From the NCBI GenBank assembly GCA_002501085.1, contig DLRL01000095.1, positions 1 to 6,464 of the forward strand: DNA of 6,464 nucleotides, read 5' to 3'. The position numbers were made by a program, and so were the translations under genes. Every line of letters begins with the position of its first letter. Within the stretch, counting starts at the first letter, position 1. The stretch is from Gemmatimonadales bacterium UBA7889 (GTDB taxonomy: Bacteria; Gemmatimonadota; Gemmatimonadetes; Longimicrobiales; Gaopeijiaceae). The notes under the pieces were generated by a model. It ran no database searches. It was not told the DNA's origin and was given only the letters and a program-made list of their open reading frames with translations. Shown here in pieces: positions 1-6,464 of this stretch.

Positions 1-1799
1 AACCCGAAGTGTTCCAGGGGAAGCGGGCCTAAGTCCGTGAATTCAGGGACGCTTCGAGTGCCTTCGTTCAGGAGGAGGCGAATGCCTTCTGATTCTGAGC
101 CAACAATAAGATCTAAATCTCCATCGCCGTCGAAGTCATGAAGGACGGGGAGGCTCCGGCGTCCCACATCAAGATCTAAGTATTCGTCACTTATCAGGGT
201 GAATTCTGGTTGGCTGGCAGTTCCGGTATTCTCGTAGAAGTTGAGTGTTCCTGAACTCTCTCCGACGATCATGTCGGCGTCGCCATCGGAGTCTAAGTCG
301 CCGAGTGTCGGCGTCGCGTTACGACCTCGAGTCAGGGTAGCGATTGCTGAATCGACCAGAGTTAATTGGATTGATCCATCGGTTGCCTGATTATCATAGA
401 AACGGAGCTCGTCTCCCCAGGTCCCGAGGACAGCGTCGAGATCAGCATCACCATCTAGATCGGCAAAAGCCGGGAGGAAATGGTAGCCACCACCGACATC
501 AAATTCACCCGACATTTGAAATCTGGGGGATCCTGGGGTCCCTTCGTTAATTAGTTGGTAGACTTTCCCGTTCTGTGGATCACCCTGCTCGATCTTGTTG
601 CCGATCAGAATATCTAAGTCACGATCTCCGTCGAGATCAACGACAACAGGGATACTCTCACTTCCCACGTCGATCATGGATACGAAGCGAGATGTCTGTG
701 CCGTGAAGAATCCCGGTCCGGATTGTTCTAGATAGTAAAGATTATCTATGGTCGTGGTATTTGGATTGAATGCCCCTCCGAGTGCTCCTACAAGTAAGTC
801 TTGGTCCCCGTCGCCATCGACGTCCCCTATCGTGGGTGCGTTGTAGCCGCTGGTTTTTAGAGGTTCGGATAAAGGAAATGAGACGGGTTCTCCACCGAGT
901 GAAGGAGACTGACATGTTCCGGTGTTCTCGATGAATAGTATTCCGGGTTCGAAGTAATCTCCCCAGAAGAGGTCTTCATCTCCATCATTGTCTATATCAC
1001 CAAGAGCCATCGTGTTTGCTCCGTGCAGGCTCCCCATTTGCGCGATGATCTCAATGTCCTCAAAAAAATCAGTCACGTGTTGGAACTGCGGGACGCCGAG
1101 GGTGCCGGAGTTGATACGCTCATATCGTGTCACTCTTCCCACGAGACGCCCGATAAGGAGGTCGACCTGTGAGTCACAATCTATATCTGCTGCATTCGGA
1201 ATATTCTGCCGGTCAGAAAATAATGGCTTGCCGTCAACGTCTTTTAGACTGTCAGCTACCTCAACAAATCGAGGCTCTCTGGGTGTGCCTTCGTTACGGT
1301 AGTATCTCACATAGCTGAATGGTTGCTCAGCGAGCAGATCATGGTCGCCATCTAGGTCTAGATCGACAAATCGGTACCACTCGCCGATTTCTAGATCCTG
1401 GTATCGATTAGTTCTCCAGAGAAATTGCGGAGTTTCTCCTGGGCGATTCTCAAAGAATATCACACTACCTGAAACGTCCTGGACAAAGAGATCGGAGTCT
1501 TCATCACCATCGATATCCAGGAGTTGGGGTCGTGGCATATTAAATCCGCCGAGAAACGGATGTTCATACGCTTGGCCAGACTGGTCTACAATAGGGAAAG
1601 GGGTGATACGGCGAATATACTCAGGCATAGCGAGGTCGTTGTTCTCGGCTGTCCCTTGGTCATATCTGCCTGGCTGCACTTGTGATGAAGGATTCTCCTC
1701 CATTCGAACCCCACATCCGATCAGGACGAGACAGGTACTAAGCATACAGATAACCGGGAAAGCGCTTCGCTCTTCATAAGAAGACGAGCAAGAGGTCAT
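1..1799 (-). CDS. VCBS/FG-GAP repeat lipoprotein, C-terminus beyond window edge
   Basis: An open frame of 599 codons runs without a stop from the ATG at 1799 to the left window edge, so the C-terminus is missing. The N-terminus has a charged stretch, a hydrophobic core (residues 14-28) and a lipobox L-I-G-C with the lipidation Cys at residue 29, so it is predicted to be an exported lipoprotein. Nine acidic motifs of the form D-x-D-x-D-x-D-x-D begin at residues 95, 146, 205, 268, 326, 388, 447, 501 and 555 (spacing 51-63). Most repeats also carry N-x-G-T-x-x-x-P-x-F. This is the VCBS/FG-GAP beta-propeller pattern, whose Asp loops usually bind calcium. Only the third motif loses an Asp (Gln211). 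It is the third gene of the operon and its ATG overlaps the preceding stop (TGATG). No good Shine-Dalgarno is visible, which suggests coupled translation. A start at Met19 would leave too short a signal. The family is clear, the specific function unknown. ASPIC/UnbV domains often end such proteins but cannot be seen here. Confidence 0.9.
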   Translation of the reverse strand, partial: MTSCSSSYEERSAFPVICMLSTCLVLIGCGVRMEENPSSQVQPGRYDQGTAENNDLAMPEYIRRITPFPIVDQSGQAYEHPFLGGFNMPRPQLLDIDGDEDSDLFVQDVSGSVIFFENRPGETPQFLWRTNRYQDLEIGEWYRFVDLDLDGDHDLLAEQPFSYVRYYRNEGTPREPRFVEVADSLKDVDGKPLFSDRQNIPNAADIDCDSQVDLLIGRLVGRVTRYERINSGTLGVPQFQHVTDFFEDIEIIAQMGSLHGANTMALGDIDNDGDEDLFWGDYFEPGILFIENTGTCQSPSLGGEPVSFPLSEPLKTSGYNAPTIGDVDGDGDQDLLVGALGGAFNPNTTTIDNLYYLEQSGPGFFTAQTSRFVSMIDVGSESIPVVVDLDGDRDLDILIGNKIEQGDPQNGKVYQLINEGTPGSPRFQMSGEFDVGGGYHFLPAFADLDGDADLDAVLGTWGDELRFYDNQATDGSIQLTLVDSAIATLTRGRNATPTLGDLDSDGDADMIVGESSGTLNFYENTGTASQPEFTLISDEYLDLDVGRRSLPVLHDFDGDGDLDLIVGSESEGIRLLLNEGTRSVPEFTDLGPLPLEHFG

Positions 1800-1801
1800 C
1801 A
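1797..1801 (-). promoter_or_regulatory. TGATG stop/start overlap coupling two operon genes
   Basis: The TGA stop of the YVTN-type gene shares its A with the ATG of the lipoprotein gene. The bases just upstream contain only a weak GAG, so re-initiation by the terminating ribosome is the likely way the lipoprotein is translated. Confidence 0.7.
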
Positions 1802-2887
1802 GTCTCGAGTTATAGTTGATGAGGCTGACATACCAGCTGCATAGCGACCAACCTCAATGACAGCGATTACGGAACGTGTATCGATATCGATTGCGACGAC
1901 CGTACCTGGGCGAGTCTGGTCACCACTGATTGATTGGTAAGTACCAGCCATATTGCGTCCGGATACATAGACAGTATTGCCGTCCGGTGATACCGCTGAG
2001 CCATGTGGTTCCGCGAGTGCCGGATGTCGAATTACATCAACGACTGTCCAGGTCTCTGTGTCGACAACGGTCACGGTATTCGCTGCTTGGTTGGGCACCC
2101 AGACAGTTGTTCCATCAGTGCTAAATGAAGGATGCCAAGGCTGTCCGCCGACGGGGATTGATTTGACGAGATCGGGTTGAGGATTGCTTAAGTCAAAAAC
2201 CAACAATTCTCCACTCACCTGACCTCCAGCGACCATCCAGTTCCCATCCGGGGACAAAGCAAACTGCACGAGCGTATGAGTTGTGCCATCAATGTTATAT
2301 AGGTCGACTTCCTCAACACCGAGGGGTGCATAAGCAACGGTATTTTGACCTAAGCTGGCGGTAAAGAATCTTTTCCCGCGTGGGTCTACAGCCAATGCGT
2401 GTGGTCGTGGAAAAAAGACGTCCACTTCCTCTATTTCCATCGAACTACGCTGTATCACACCAATGCGTTGAGGTGGGTTTACCGCCGCCATCGAACGCCC
2501 CACATAAAGGTGGTCGGATGTTGGGTCCAAGCTCAACATTCCTGGTGCTTCAAAGTTCGATCGGCCTACAAGTCTATTTTGTCGATCGAACTTCAGAATT
2601 GTTCCTGCAGAGATCAGCGATACGTACCAAAAAGAGCCATCCGGTTCCACAGCCGTGTGGTGCGCTTTAGATGATTCAGGGAAACCAAGTGCCTTTAAAT
2701 CGACCGTTTCAAGTAGCTCATTATTTCTTGTATCAATTATAGAGACTGTGACCTCTTCCTGGCTGGCTACGTAGAGGAGGTCCTGGGCAGCTAAGAATGC
2801 CGGCGTTTGAAAGCAGACGACACCAAGGAGCAGGAGTCGGAGCATCACCCGAAGGTGGGGCTCCCGTGACTCTGTTACTCGTAACAT
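1799..2887 (-). CDS. Secreted YVTN-type seven-bladed beta-propeller protein
   Basis: The product has 362 residues. A basic N-region is followed by a hydrophobic core (residues 17-33) and a likely signal peptidase I site after A33-A34, so it should be periplasmic or secreted. The mature part is about seven propeller blades, seen as repeated S-P-D-G turns followed by Y/W-V-x-x and then V-x-V-x-D (around residues 38-53, 82-100, 120-146, 167-187, 212-232, 256-276 and 300-335). This resembles the YVTN repeat, quinoprotein amine dehydrogenase-like and cytochrome d1-like superfamily. No CXXCH haem motif is present. His76, His163 and His295 fall at the same place six residues before the turn, with His77 and His252 close by, which could indicate a central metal site. 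The ATG at 2887 is preferred because GGAG lies eight bases upstream. Met15 would give a more usual signal peptide but has no ribosome binding site. The gene starts five bases after the upstream stop and overlaps the next start, so it is the operon's middle gene. The substrate is unknown. Confidence 0.9.
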   Translation of the reverse strand: MLRVTESREPHLRVMLRLLLLGVVCFQTPAFLAAQDLLYVASQEEVTVSIIDTRNNELLETVDLKALGFPESSKAHHTAVEPDGSFWYVSLISAGTILKFDRQNRLVGRSNFEAPGMLSLDPTSDHLYVGRSMAAVNPPQRIGVIQRSSMEIEEVDVFFPRPHALAVDPRGKRFFTASLGQNTVAYAPLGVEEVDLYNIDGTTHTLVQFALSPDGNWMVAGGQVSGELLVFDLSNPQPDLVKSIPVGGQPWHPSFSTDGTTVWVPNQAANTVTVVDTETWTVVDVIRHPALAEPHGSAVSPDGNTVYVSGRNMAGTYQSISGDQTRPGTVVAIDIDTRSVIAVIEVGRYAAGMSASSTITRD

Positions 2888-2892
2888 GAATC

Positions 2893-5259
2893 TTACTCCG
2901 AAATTGTCCGTGGACGGTATCTAACGACGAACAGACCCTCACGGCTACTTGTCACTACTACAACCCCGCTCTTGAAGTACGGATAGTTCGACCAGGAACC
3001 GGTCATGGACGCGTCATCACCACCGTATGGTACGGTATCAAAATTACCTACTAATTGGGGGTTTTCCGGGTCAGAAATATCCAGCACTCTCAATCCACTC
3101 TTGTAGTTGGATTGGTACATCGTGTTCCCTAGAATGTAGAGATTGTGGTCTGTTGCCTTCGTTTCAGCCATGTACTCTCTAGCTAGGATTGGATCATCTA
3201 GGTCGGCGAGATCCCATATGAGCGTCCGAGTGTTGGTGACGTTCCCGCCACTTTCATCTAGTTCATCTCCCATGAAAAAGTAGGAGTGATCTTCTGAGAG
3301 CCAGCCCTGATGTGAATATCCGACATTAGGATAGGAGGCCATTGCGATGGTGAGTGGATTTGACTTGTCGGTCACGTCAGCTATGGAGAGCGCAGTTTCA
3401 TTCGAACCAAGACAAATTTCACGTCCCTGATAGTCGCTGTCAGGTCCGTGATATACTACGCACTGTGCATCGTGAGAGTATCCGGTTCGTTGCCGACCTG
3501 TCGACATATCTTGAAAACAACCAGCGAACACAGGAGCTAAAGGGTCCTGAATATTGATCATGTGGAGACCTCCGCCACATGTCTGTCCTCCGCCACTGCT
3601 GCCTACCGAATACGCAAACCCAGTTTCTTCATTGATAACAATGTTGTGTGCGCTAGCGATTTGATCATAATGCGCGTCACTAGCGAAGGTCTGCGGGTCC
3701 GACCCGTCCATCCCTCTGAGTCGGGTGAGATCAAAGACCTGCATCCCATGTTCTCCCGCTCCATCAGAAACTACATACATATGATTCTGATAGACCTTCA
3801 TGTCCCTCCAAGTTGAGGCAGTAGCAGTTTCCGGCATTGGAAGTCGGCCGAGGTAGATTGGCATACCCGGGTCAGTTACATCTACAAAGGCTGTTTGGTT
3901 AGACATGCCTACGAGTACGATTTCTTGACCGGTTTCAGGATCAGTCCATCCCCAGACATCGTTTGTTACAATTCCACGCTCCGCGCCCATATGAGACAGA
4001 GGCAGAAACGAAACAAGGTCAACTGATTCACAGTCGAAACCTGAAGCCTCACCTTCCGTCGAGCAGGACACCTCGTCACCTGTAATTGCATCCATGCCCA
4101 GGACGTCACCTGTAATCCGGCCAGCGGAAGTCCAGTCGTCATCCACACGCTCAAATACCCAAGCAGCTCCGGCACCTCGATCGGCACCGTTCGCCACACC
4201 CACAGCGATATCACCTCCAAGACCTACGGTTCTTCCGAAGGAAGCCCTTCCAGCCTCAGCCGAGGAGATCTTAGCGGCCGCAGTCCATTCAAAGGTTTCT
4301 GGATTGAACGTGTAAGAGAACACACGCCCCTGTCCCTGGACTGCGCTGAAGGCACCGATCAGCGCAGAATTTCCATCTAAGGCAATAGACCCACCAAACT
4401 CCATTGCGCCGCCAGTTGACTCGTACGGGTACAGAAGAGATGTGAGCTGCCACGTGTCCCCGGCAAGTGCATAGACGAATACCGCACCCATTCCAGCTCC
4501 TGGAGCTCCAATTAGCGAGATGCCATCCCCGATTGCGACGTCAACTCCAAACATTGTCTGGTCACTAAGAGCGGGTGCCTGCAATTGCCCCATATTTTCC
4601 CAGGTATCCGAGTCTTCACTATAGGTGAAGCTATAGACTCTACCTTCACCATCTGAGCCAAAAGGAGCTGAGATCAGCATCTGATTTCCCTGAAGAGCGA
4701 TGCGAGAGCCGAAGGTATCTCCTTCATCAATATCATCAGGTCTGATCTTGGAATGCTGGACCCAGGATTCTCCTTCACGGCGGAAGGCATAAGCTGCGCC
4801 TGTTCGATCGTCCTGGGCGATTGTCCCGACCATGATCCAATCATTATTCATTGCCAGTCCTGTACCGAGGCTGTCAGCAGGACTTCGGTCTGCGGTTTCA
4901 AGTCGCCCTGATTCAATCCAACTACCGCTTTGGTTTTGGTATACGTAAACTGCGCCAGCCCCTTCGTCGGCACGTGTGGCTGAGATGAGTAATGTGTTTT
5001 CGTGTTTAGCTAATCCAATCCCGAAACGATCACCTGGTTCGCCACTGCTTGGCTCGATTCGTTGCGTTTGAATCCAGTTCCCGGATGGATCCCGTCCGAA
5101 CACGTAGACGACACCAGAGCGCATTTCGTAGCTGGCTTCTCCTATAAAAACCTGATCGCCGTCCACGGTGATAGCATTCCCGAACGCTTGCGAAGCAACC
5201 GGGGTACTCGGCACTGAGGCCAGCAAGGCGACCATCGAGGCTAGGTATATCCTCTTCAT
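2893..5259 (-). CDS. Secreted FG-GAP propeller fused to LVIVD choice-of-anchor B domain
   Basis: The product has 788 residues. A signal peptide (MKR, hydrophobic core 5-16) is probably cut near residues 22-23 (V-A-S-Q). Residues 25-375 hold seven FG-GAP repeats with the pattern F-G-x-x-(I/V)-A-x-x-G-x-x-x-L-I-(G/S)-A, at about residues 26, 79, 131, 183, 237, 288 and 341, enough for one seven-bladed propeller. They lack the Asp-rich calcium loops of the lipoprotein downstream. Residues 388-788 match the choice-of-anchor B family with LVIVD repeats: N-D-V-W-G-W (433-438), T-A-F-V-D-V-T-D-P (456-464), W-R-D-M-K-V-Y (484-490), a G-M-Q-V-F-D-L-T-R-L-R segment (505-515) and L-R-V-L-D-I-S-D-P (723-731). 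Conserved-looking His538, His596, His650 and His705 and Asp665 stand out. Cys399/Cys410 and Cys561/581/600/616 could form disulfides outside the cytoplasm. Despite the family name, the C-terminus (ending RPRTISE) shows no PEP-CTERM, Por tail or membrane anchor. It is the operon's first gene, with GGAG ten bases before the ATG. The molecular function of this family is not established. Confidence 0.93.
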   Translation of the reverse strand: MKRIYLASMVALLASVPSTPVASQAFGNAITVDGDQVFIGEASYEMRSGVVYVFGRDPSGNWIQTQRIEPSSGEPGDRFGIGLAKHENTLLISATRADEGAGAVYVYQNQSGSWIESGRLETADRSPADSLGTGLAMNNDWIMVGTIAQDDRTGAAYAFRREGESWVQHSKIRPDDIDEGDTFGSRIALQGNQMLISAPFGSDGEGRVYSFTYSEDSDTWENMGQLQAPALSDQTMFGVDVAIGDGISLIGAPGAGMGAVFVYALAGDTWQLTSLLYPYESTGGAMEFGGSIALDGNSALIGAFSAVQGQGRVFSYTFNPETFEWTAAAKISSAEAGRASFGRTVGLGGDIAVGVANGADRGAGAAWVFERVDDDWTSAGRITGDVLGMDAITGDEVSCSTEGEASGFDCESVDLVSFLPLSHMGAERGIVTNDVWGWTDPETGQEIVLVGMSNQTAFVDVTDPGMPIYLGRLPMPETATASTWRDMKVYQNHMYVVSDGAGEHGMQVFDLTRLRGMDGSDPQTFASDAHYDQIASAHNIVINEETGFAYSVGSSGGGQTCGGGLHMINIQDPLAPVFAGCFQDMSTGRQRTGYSHDAQCVVYHGPDSDYQGREICLGSNETALSIADVTDKSNPLTIAMASYPNVGYSHQGWLSEDHSYFFMGDELDESGGNVTNTRTLIWDLADLDDPILAREYMAETKATDHNLYILGNTMYQSNYKSGLRVLDISDPENPQLVGNFDTVPYGGDDASMTGSWSNYPYFKSGVVVVTSSREGLFVVRYRPRTISE
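2896..2899 (-). promoter_or_regulatory. Ribosome binding site that decides the YVTN-protein start
   Basis: GGAG lies in the last codons of the upstream gene, directly before its TAA stop, and eight bases from the ATG at 2887. It favours Met1 over Met15, which has no comparable site. It also ties initiation here to ribosomes finishing the upstream gene. Confidence 0.65.
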
Positions 5260-5269
5260 TAGATACTAT

Positions 5270-5273
5270 CTCC
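5270..5273 (-). promoter_or_regulatory. Ribosome binding site of the 788-residue protein
   Basis: GGAG on the minus strand ends ten bases before the ATG at 5259. The spacing is slightly long but acceptable. It supports the chosen start, which gives a standard signal peptide. Confidence 0.6.
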
Positions 5274-5295
5274 GTGTTGTGATCCAGTGCGTAAA

Positions 5296-5415
5296 GCCTT
5301 TCGGCATCTATCTAATCATCGTTGAGCTAACTGCAAGAACCCGTGATGCTGGGTTCTGGTCAAGTCATGAAGTCTACGTGGAGGTTCTCAGAGAGTTCCA
5401 CGAAACTGGGTTTCG
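5296..5415 (-). promoter_or_regulatory. Structured 5' leader of the propeller operon (tandem hairpins)
   Basis: Read on the minus strand, four small hairpins follow one another ahead of the operon start. They are CGAAAC/GTTTCG with a CCA loop (5415-5401); CGTGGA/TCCACG (5402-5377); AGAACCC/GGGTTCT with an eight-base loop (5357-5336); and GCC-GAAA-GGC, a GNRA-type tetraloop (5305-5296). The AGAACC inside the second hairpin (5388-5383) could pair with the same GGTTCT that closes the third, giving two mutually exclusive structures. None is followed by a T-run, so these are not simple terminators. A regulatory leader is inferred. It needs a transcription start upstream of 5415, which has not been shown. 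Confidence 0.35.
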
Positions 5416-5426
5416 ATTGAGCATGT

Positions 5427-5432
5427 ATGATA
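5427..5432 (-). promoter_or_regulatory. Possible -10 element for the propeller operon
   Basis: On the minus strand, TATCAT matches the TATAAT consensus in five of six bases. It would place a transcription start near 5420, just before the first hairpin of the leader and about 160 bases upstream of the start codon. No good -35 hexamer lies at 16-18 bases (ATCTAT at 17), so this is a weak call. Confidence 0.2.
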
Positions 5433-5499
5433 ACTCAACAATATCACCAATAGATTCTGTAGGTAATCACCTTCAGTTTTAATGGGGCACCGTCTTGTT

Positions 5500-5568
5500 C
5501 TTCACACCTAGTGGTACCAGACTGCCAGAGCAGAATCACAGCATAGAGTATGCGTTCGGTGTGTGAAG
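5500..5568. repeat. Inverted repeat enclosing small hairpins, cloverleaf-like
   Basis: CTTCACAC (5500-5507) is exactly complementary to GTGTGAAG (5561-5568). Between them lie the palindrome TGGTACCA (5512-5519), CTGC-CAGA-GCAG (5522-5533) and GCATA-GAG-TATGC (5541-5553). Together they could fold into a multibranch structure 69 bases long. It has no tRNA invariant set, no CCA end and no T-run. It could be an operator-like or leader element for the Ig-like gene that starts 90 bases on, or chance. Confidence 0.35.
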
Positions 5569-5647
5569 TGAGCGCCAAACTTACTTAATCGATGATAGGC
5601 CCGAGTTCCATCTTGATTGGGATAGGGGTTTGTCCAAAGCATGTAAC

Positions 5648-5652
5648 GGGAG
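5648..5652 (+). promoter_or_regulatory. Ribosome binding site of the Ig-like protein
   Basis: GGGAG sits six bases before the ATG at 5659, just after an in-frame TAA (5644-5646). Together they leave this ATG as the only plausible start. Confidence 0.7.
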
Positions 5653-5658
5653 TGGGTC

Positions 5659-6464
5659 ATGATTAACGCGGTTGCAGTGGCGGGAATCCTAGCTCTGTTC
5701 CAGGTGGCTCCAACTAGGGTAGAGGTGACCCCGGAGCGTTCAGAGATTGAAGTTCAGGCTACGGCGCAGCTAACTGTTCGCGCTTTCGACGGGTCAGGCC
5801 GAGCCATTAATGGAATGCCGGTGCGTTGGATTTCATCGACACCCGAACTCGCCACAATTGATCAAATGGGTCGAGTTCTCGCGTTGAATCCAGGAATGGC
5901 ACGTGTCACTGCGGTCATTGGGGGAAGACCAAGTGGTTCAGTAACCATCATAATCCGCGCGTTGCCGGCTGCTGAGCTCTCAGTGCAACTAGCGAATGAT
6001 CGACCGTATGCGACACAGGCACTCCCGCTTCAGGTAACTGCACGGAATCGACTCGGAGAAATCGTAGATGATCCGGATCTTACCTACGCGAGTTCAGACG
6101 AATCTGTCGCGGTGGTTGACCCTGCAGGCCTAGTCTTTGCTCGTGCGCAAGGAACTGCTCGGATCAGCGCTTCGACTGCGGCCGTAAGGGGAGGGACGGT
6201 GGTCAATGTGAGGGCGGACCCGGGACTTTCCTATTCTCTCAGTCCTACGGAAGCGCAGGTCCGGACAGGAGATGTGATACGGTTGCAGGCCTCGATCCAT
6301 TCTCCGGATGGTGAAGTTCAGGGGTTTCCTGAATGGTCGGTGACCGGAACAGGAGCCCAAGTAGAAGATGATGATGGGGAAGGAGTCTTTGTTGCTGAAG
6401 AACCCGGGACATACCGTGTATCAGCTCGACTCGGAGAGAATTCGGTATTGAGTGCGGTTGTGCG
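5659..6464 (+). CDS. Secreted bacterial Ig-like (BIG2-type) repeat protein, C-terminus beyond window edge
   Basis: From the ATG at 5659 the frame stays open for 268 codons to the right edge, so only the N-terminal part is seen. The start is fixed by GGGAG six bases upstream and an in-frame TAA at 5644-5646. A hydrophobic stretch (residues 4-17) probably acts as the export signal, although it lacks the usual basic N-region. Three tandem Ig-like domains follow at about residues 19-100, 104-186 and 188-268. The first shows W-I-S-S-T-P-E-L-A-T-I-D, G-R-V-L-A-L-N-P-G and A-R-V-T-A. The second shows A-S-S-D-E-S-V-A-V-V-D and G-T-A-R-I-S-A. The third shows E-W-S-V-T-G and E-P-G-T-Y-R-V-S-A. These are BIG2/invasin-intimin-like repeats typical of surface or periplasmic proteins. 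As I recall, similar proteins in Gemmatimonadota continue into LVIVD repeats, but that cannot be seen here. The gene is transcribed away from the propeller operon. No ligand or function can be assigned. Confidence 0.88.
   Translation, partial: MINAVAVAGILALFQVAPTRVEVTPERSEIEVQATAQLTVRAFDGSGRAINGMPVRWISSTPELATIDQMGRVLALNPGMARVTAVIGGRPSGSVTIIIRALPAAELSVQLANDRPYATQALPLQVTARNRLGEIVDDPDLTYASSDESVAVVDPAGLVFARAQGTARISASTAAVRGGTVVNVRADPGLSYSLSPTEAQVRTGDVIRLQASIHSPDGEVQGFPEWSVTGTGAQVEDDDGEGVFVAEEPGTYRVSARLGENSVLSAVV

Larger units (their letters stand above)
5260..5658. other. Divergent intergenic region with several inverted repeats, no gene seen
   Basis: This stretch of about 400 bases separates the leftward operon from the rightward Ig-like gene, so it should carry the promoters of both. 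I find no convincing coding frame. A plus-strand frame entering it from 5168 begins inside the antisense of the 788-residue gene and looks like nothing known. No sigma70-type -35/-10 pair is convincing on either strand; the best -10 match is listed separately. It holds two groups of inverted repeats, 5296-5415 and 5500-5568, each listed separately. No tRNA or T-run terminator is seen. Confidence 0.7.

Noticed and set aside
988..1302. Plus-strand frame of 104 codons
   Set aside because: It lies fully antisense to the Asp-rich lipoprotein gene, whose nine regularly spaced motifs show which strand is coding.
2380..2674. Two overlapping plus-strand frames of 91-96 codons
   Set aside because: Both are antisense to the YVTN propeller gene and resemble no protein family.
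3966..4220. Minus-strand frame of 84 codons inside the 788-residue gene
   Set aside because: It is an out-of-frame shadow in the same strand; the main frame carries continuous FG-GAP and LVIVD motifs across it.
5336..5357. AGAACCC/GGGTTCT hairpin as a rho-independent terminator
   Set aside because: No T-run follows on either strand, and a terminator is not expected between divergent genes.
5168..5482. Plus-strand frame of 104 codons reaching into the intergenic region
   Set aside because: Its first 92 bases are antisense to the signal-peptide end of the 788-residue gene. It has no ribosome binding site that I can see and no recognisable domain, so it is taken as chance.
5500..5568. Possible tRNA, because of the cloverleaf-like stems and a GTTCG near the 3' side
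   Set aside because: The stem lengths, loop sizes and D- and T-arm consensus do not fit a tRNA on either strand, and no anticodon stem or acceptor tail is found.
6130..6360. Minus-strand frame of 76 codons
   Set aside because: It is antisense to the second and third Ig-like domains of the plus-strand gene, which have clear repeat motifs.

Overview
The window holds four genes that all encode exported, beta-strand-rich proteins. Three form a compact leftward (minus-strand) operon, and the fourth faces away from them across a gene-free gap of about 400 bases. Two of the four run off the ends of the window. No enzyme with a classical catalytic motif, RNA gene, mobile element or CRISPR array is visible.

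Layout, in transcription order. The leftward operon begins at 5259 with a 788-residue secreted protein. It joins a seven-repeat FG-GAP propeller to an LVIVD-repeat 'choice-of-anchor B' module. Five bases later (2887-1799) comes a 362-residue secreted YVTN/quinoprotein-type propeller. Its stop codon overlaps by one base (TGATG) the start of a predicted lipoprotein (1799 to beyond base 1) carrying at least nine Asp-rich VCBS/FG-GAP motifs. To the right, 5659-6464 (plus strand) is the 5' part of a protein with at least three tandem bacterial Ig-like (BIG2-type) domains. The gap 5260-5658 contains several inverted repeats. One set would lie in the operon's 5' leader and allows two competing pairings.

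Likely source. G+C is about one half by eye. Signal-peptide proteins combining FG-GAP, LVIVD choice-of-anchor B, YVTN, VCBS and BIG2 repeats are, from general knowledge, frequent in Gemmatimonadota and related Gram-negative environmental (often marine) lineages. The lipobox in the third operon gene and the periplasmic or surface character of all products fit a Gram-negative. No ribosomal or other phylogenetic marker is present, so the assignment is tentative.

How the genes may work together. The tight operon suggests that three secreted propeller proteins are made together: a large two-domain one, a smaller soluble one and a lipid-anchored Ca-binding-type one. A surface or periplasmic binding assembly is a reasonable inference, but no substrate or partner can be read from the sequence. 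The most checkable signals are the His-rich positions in two of the propellers, which could be metal sites, and the structured leader of the operon.
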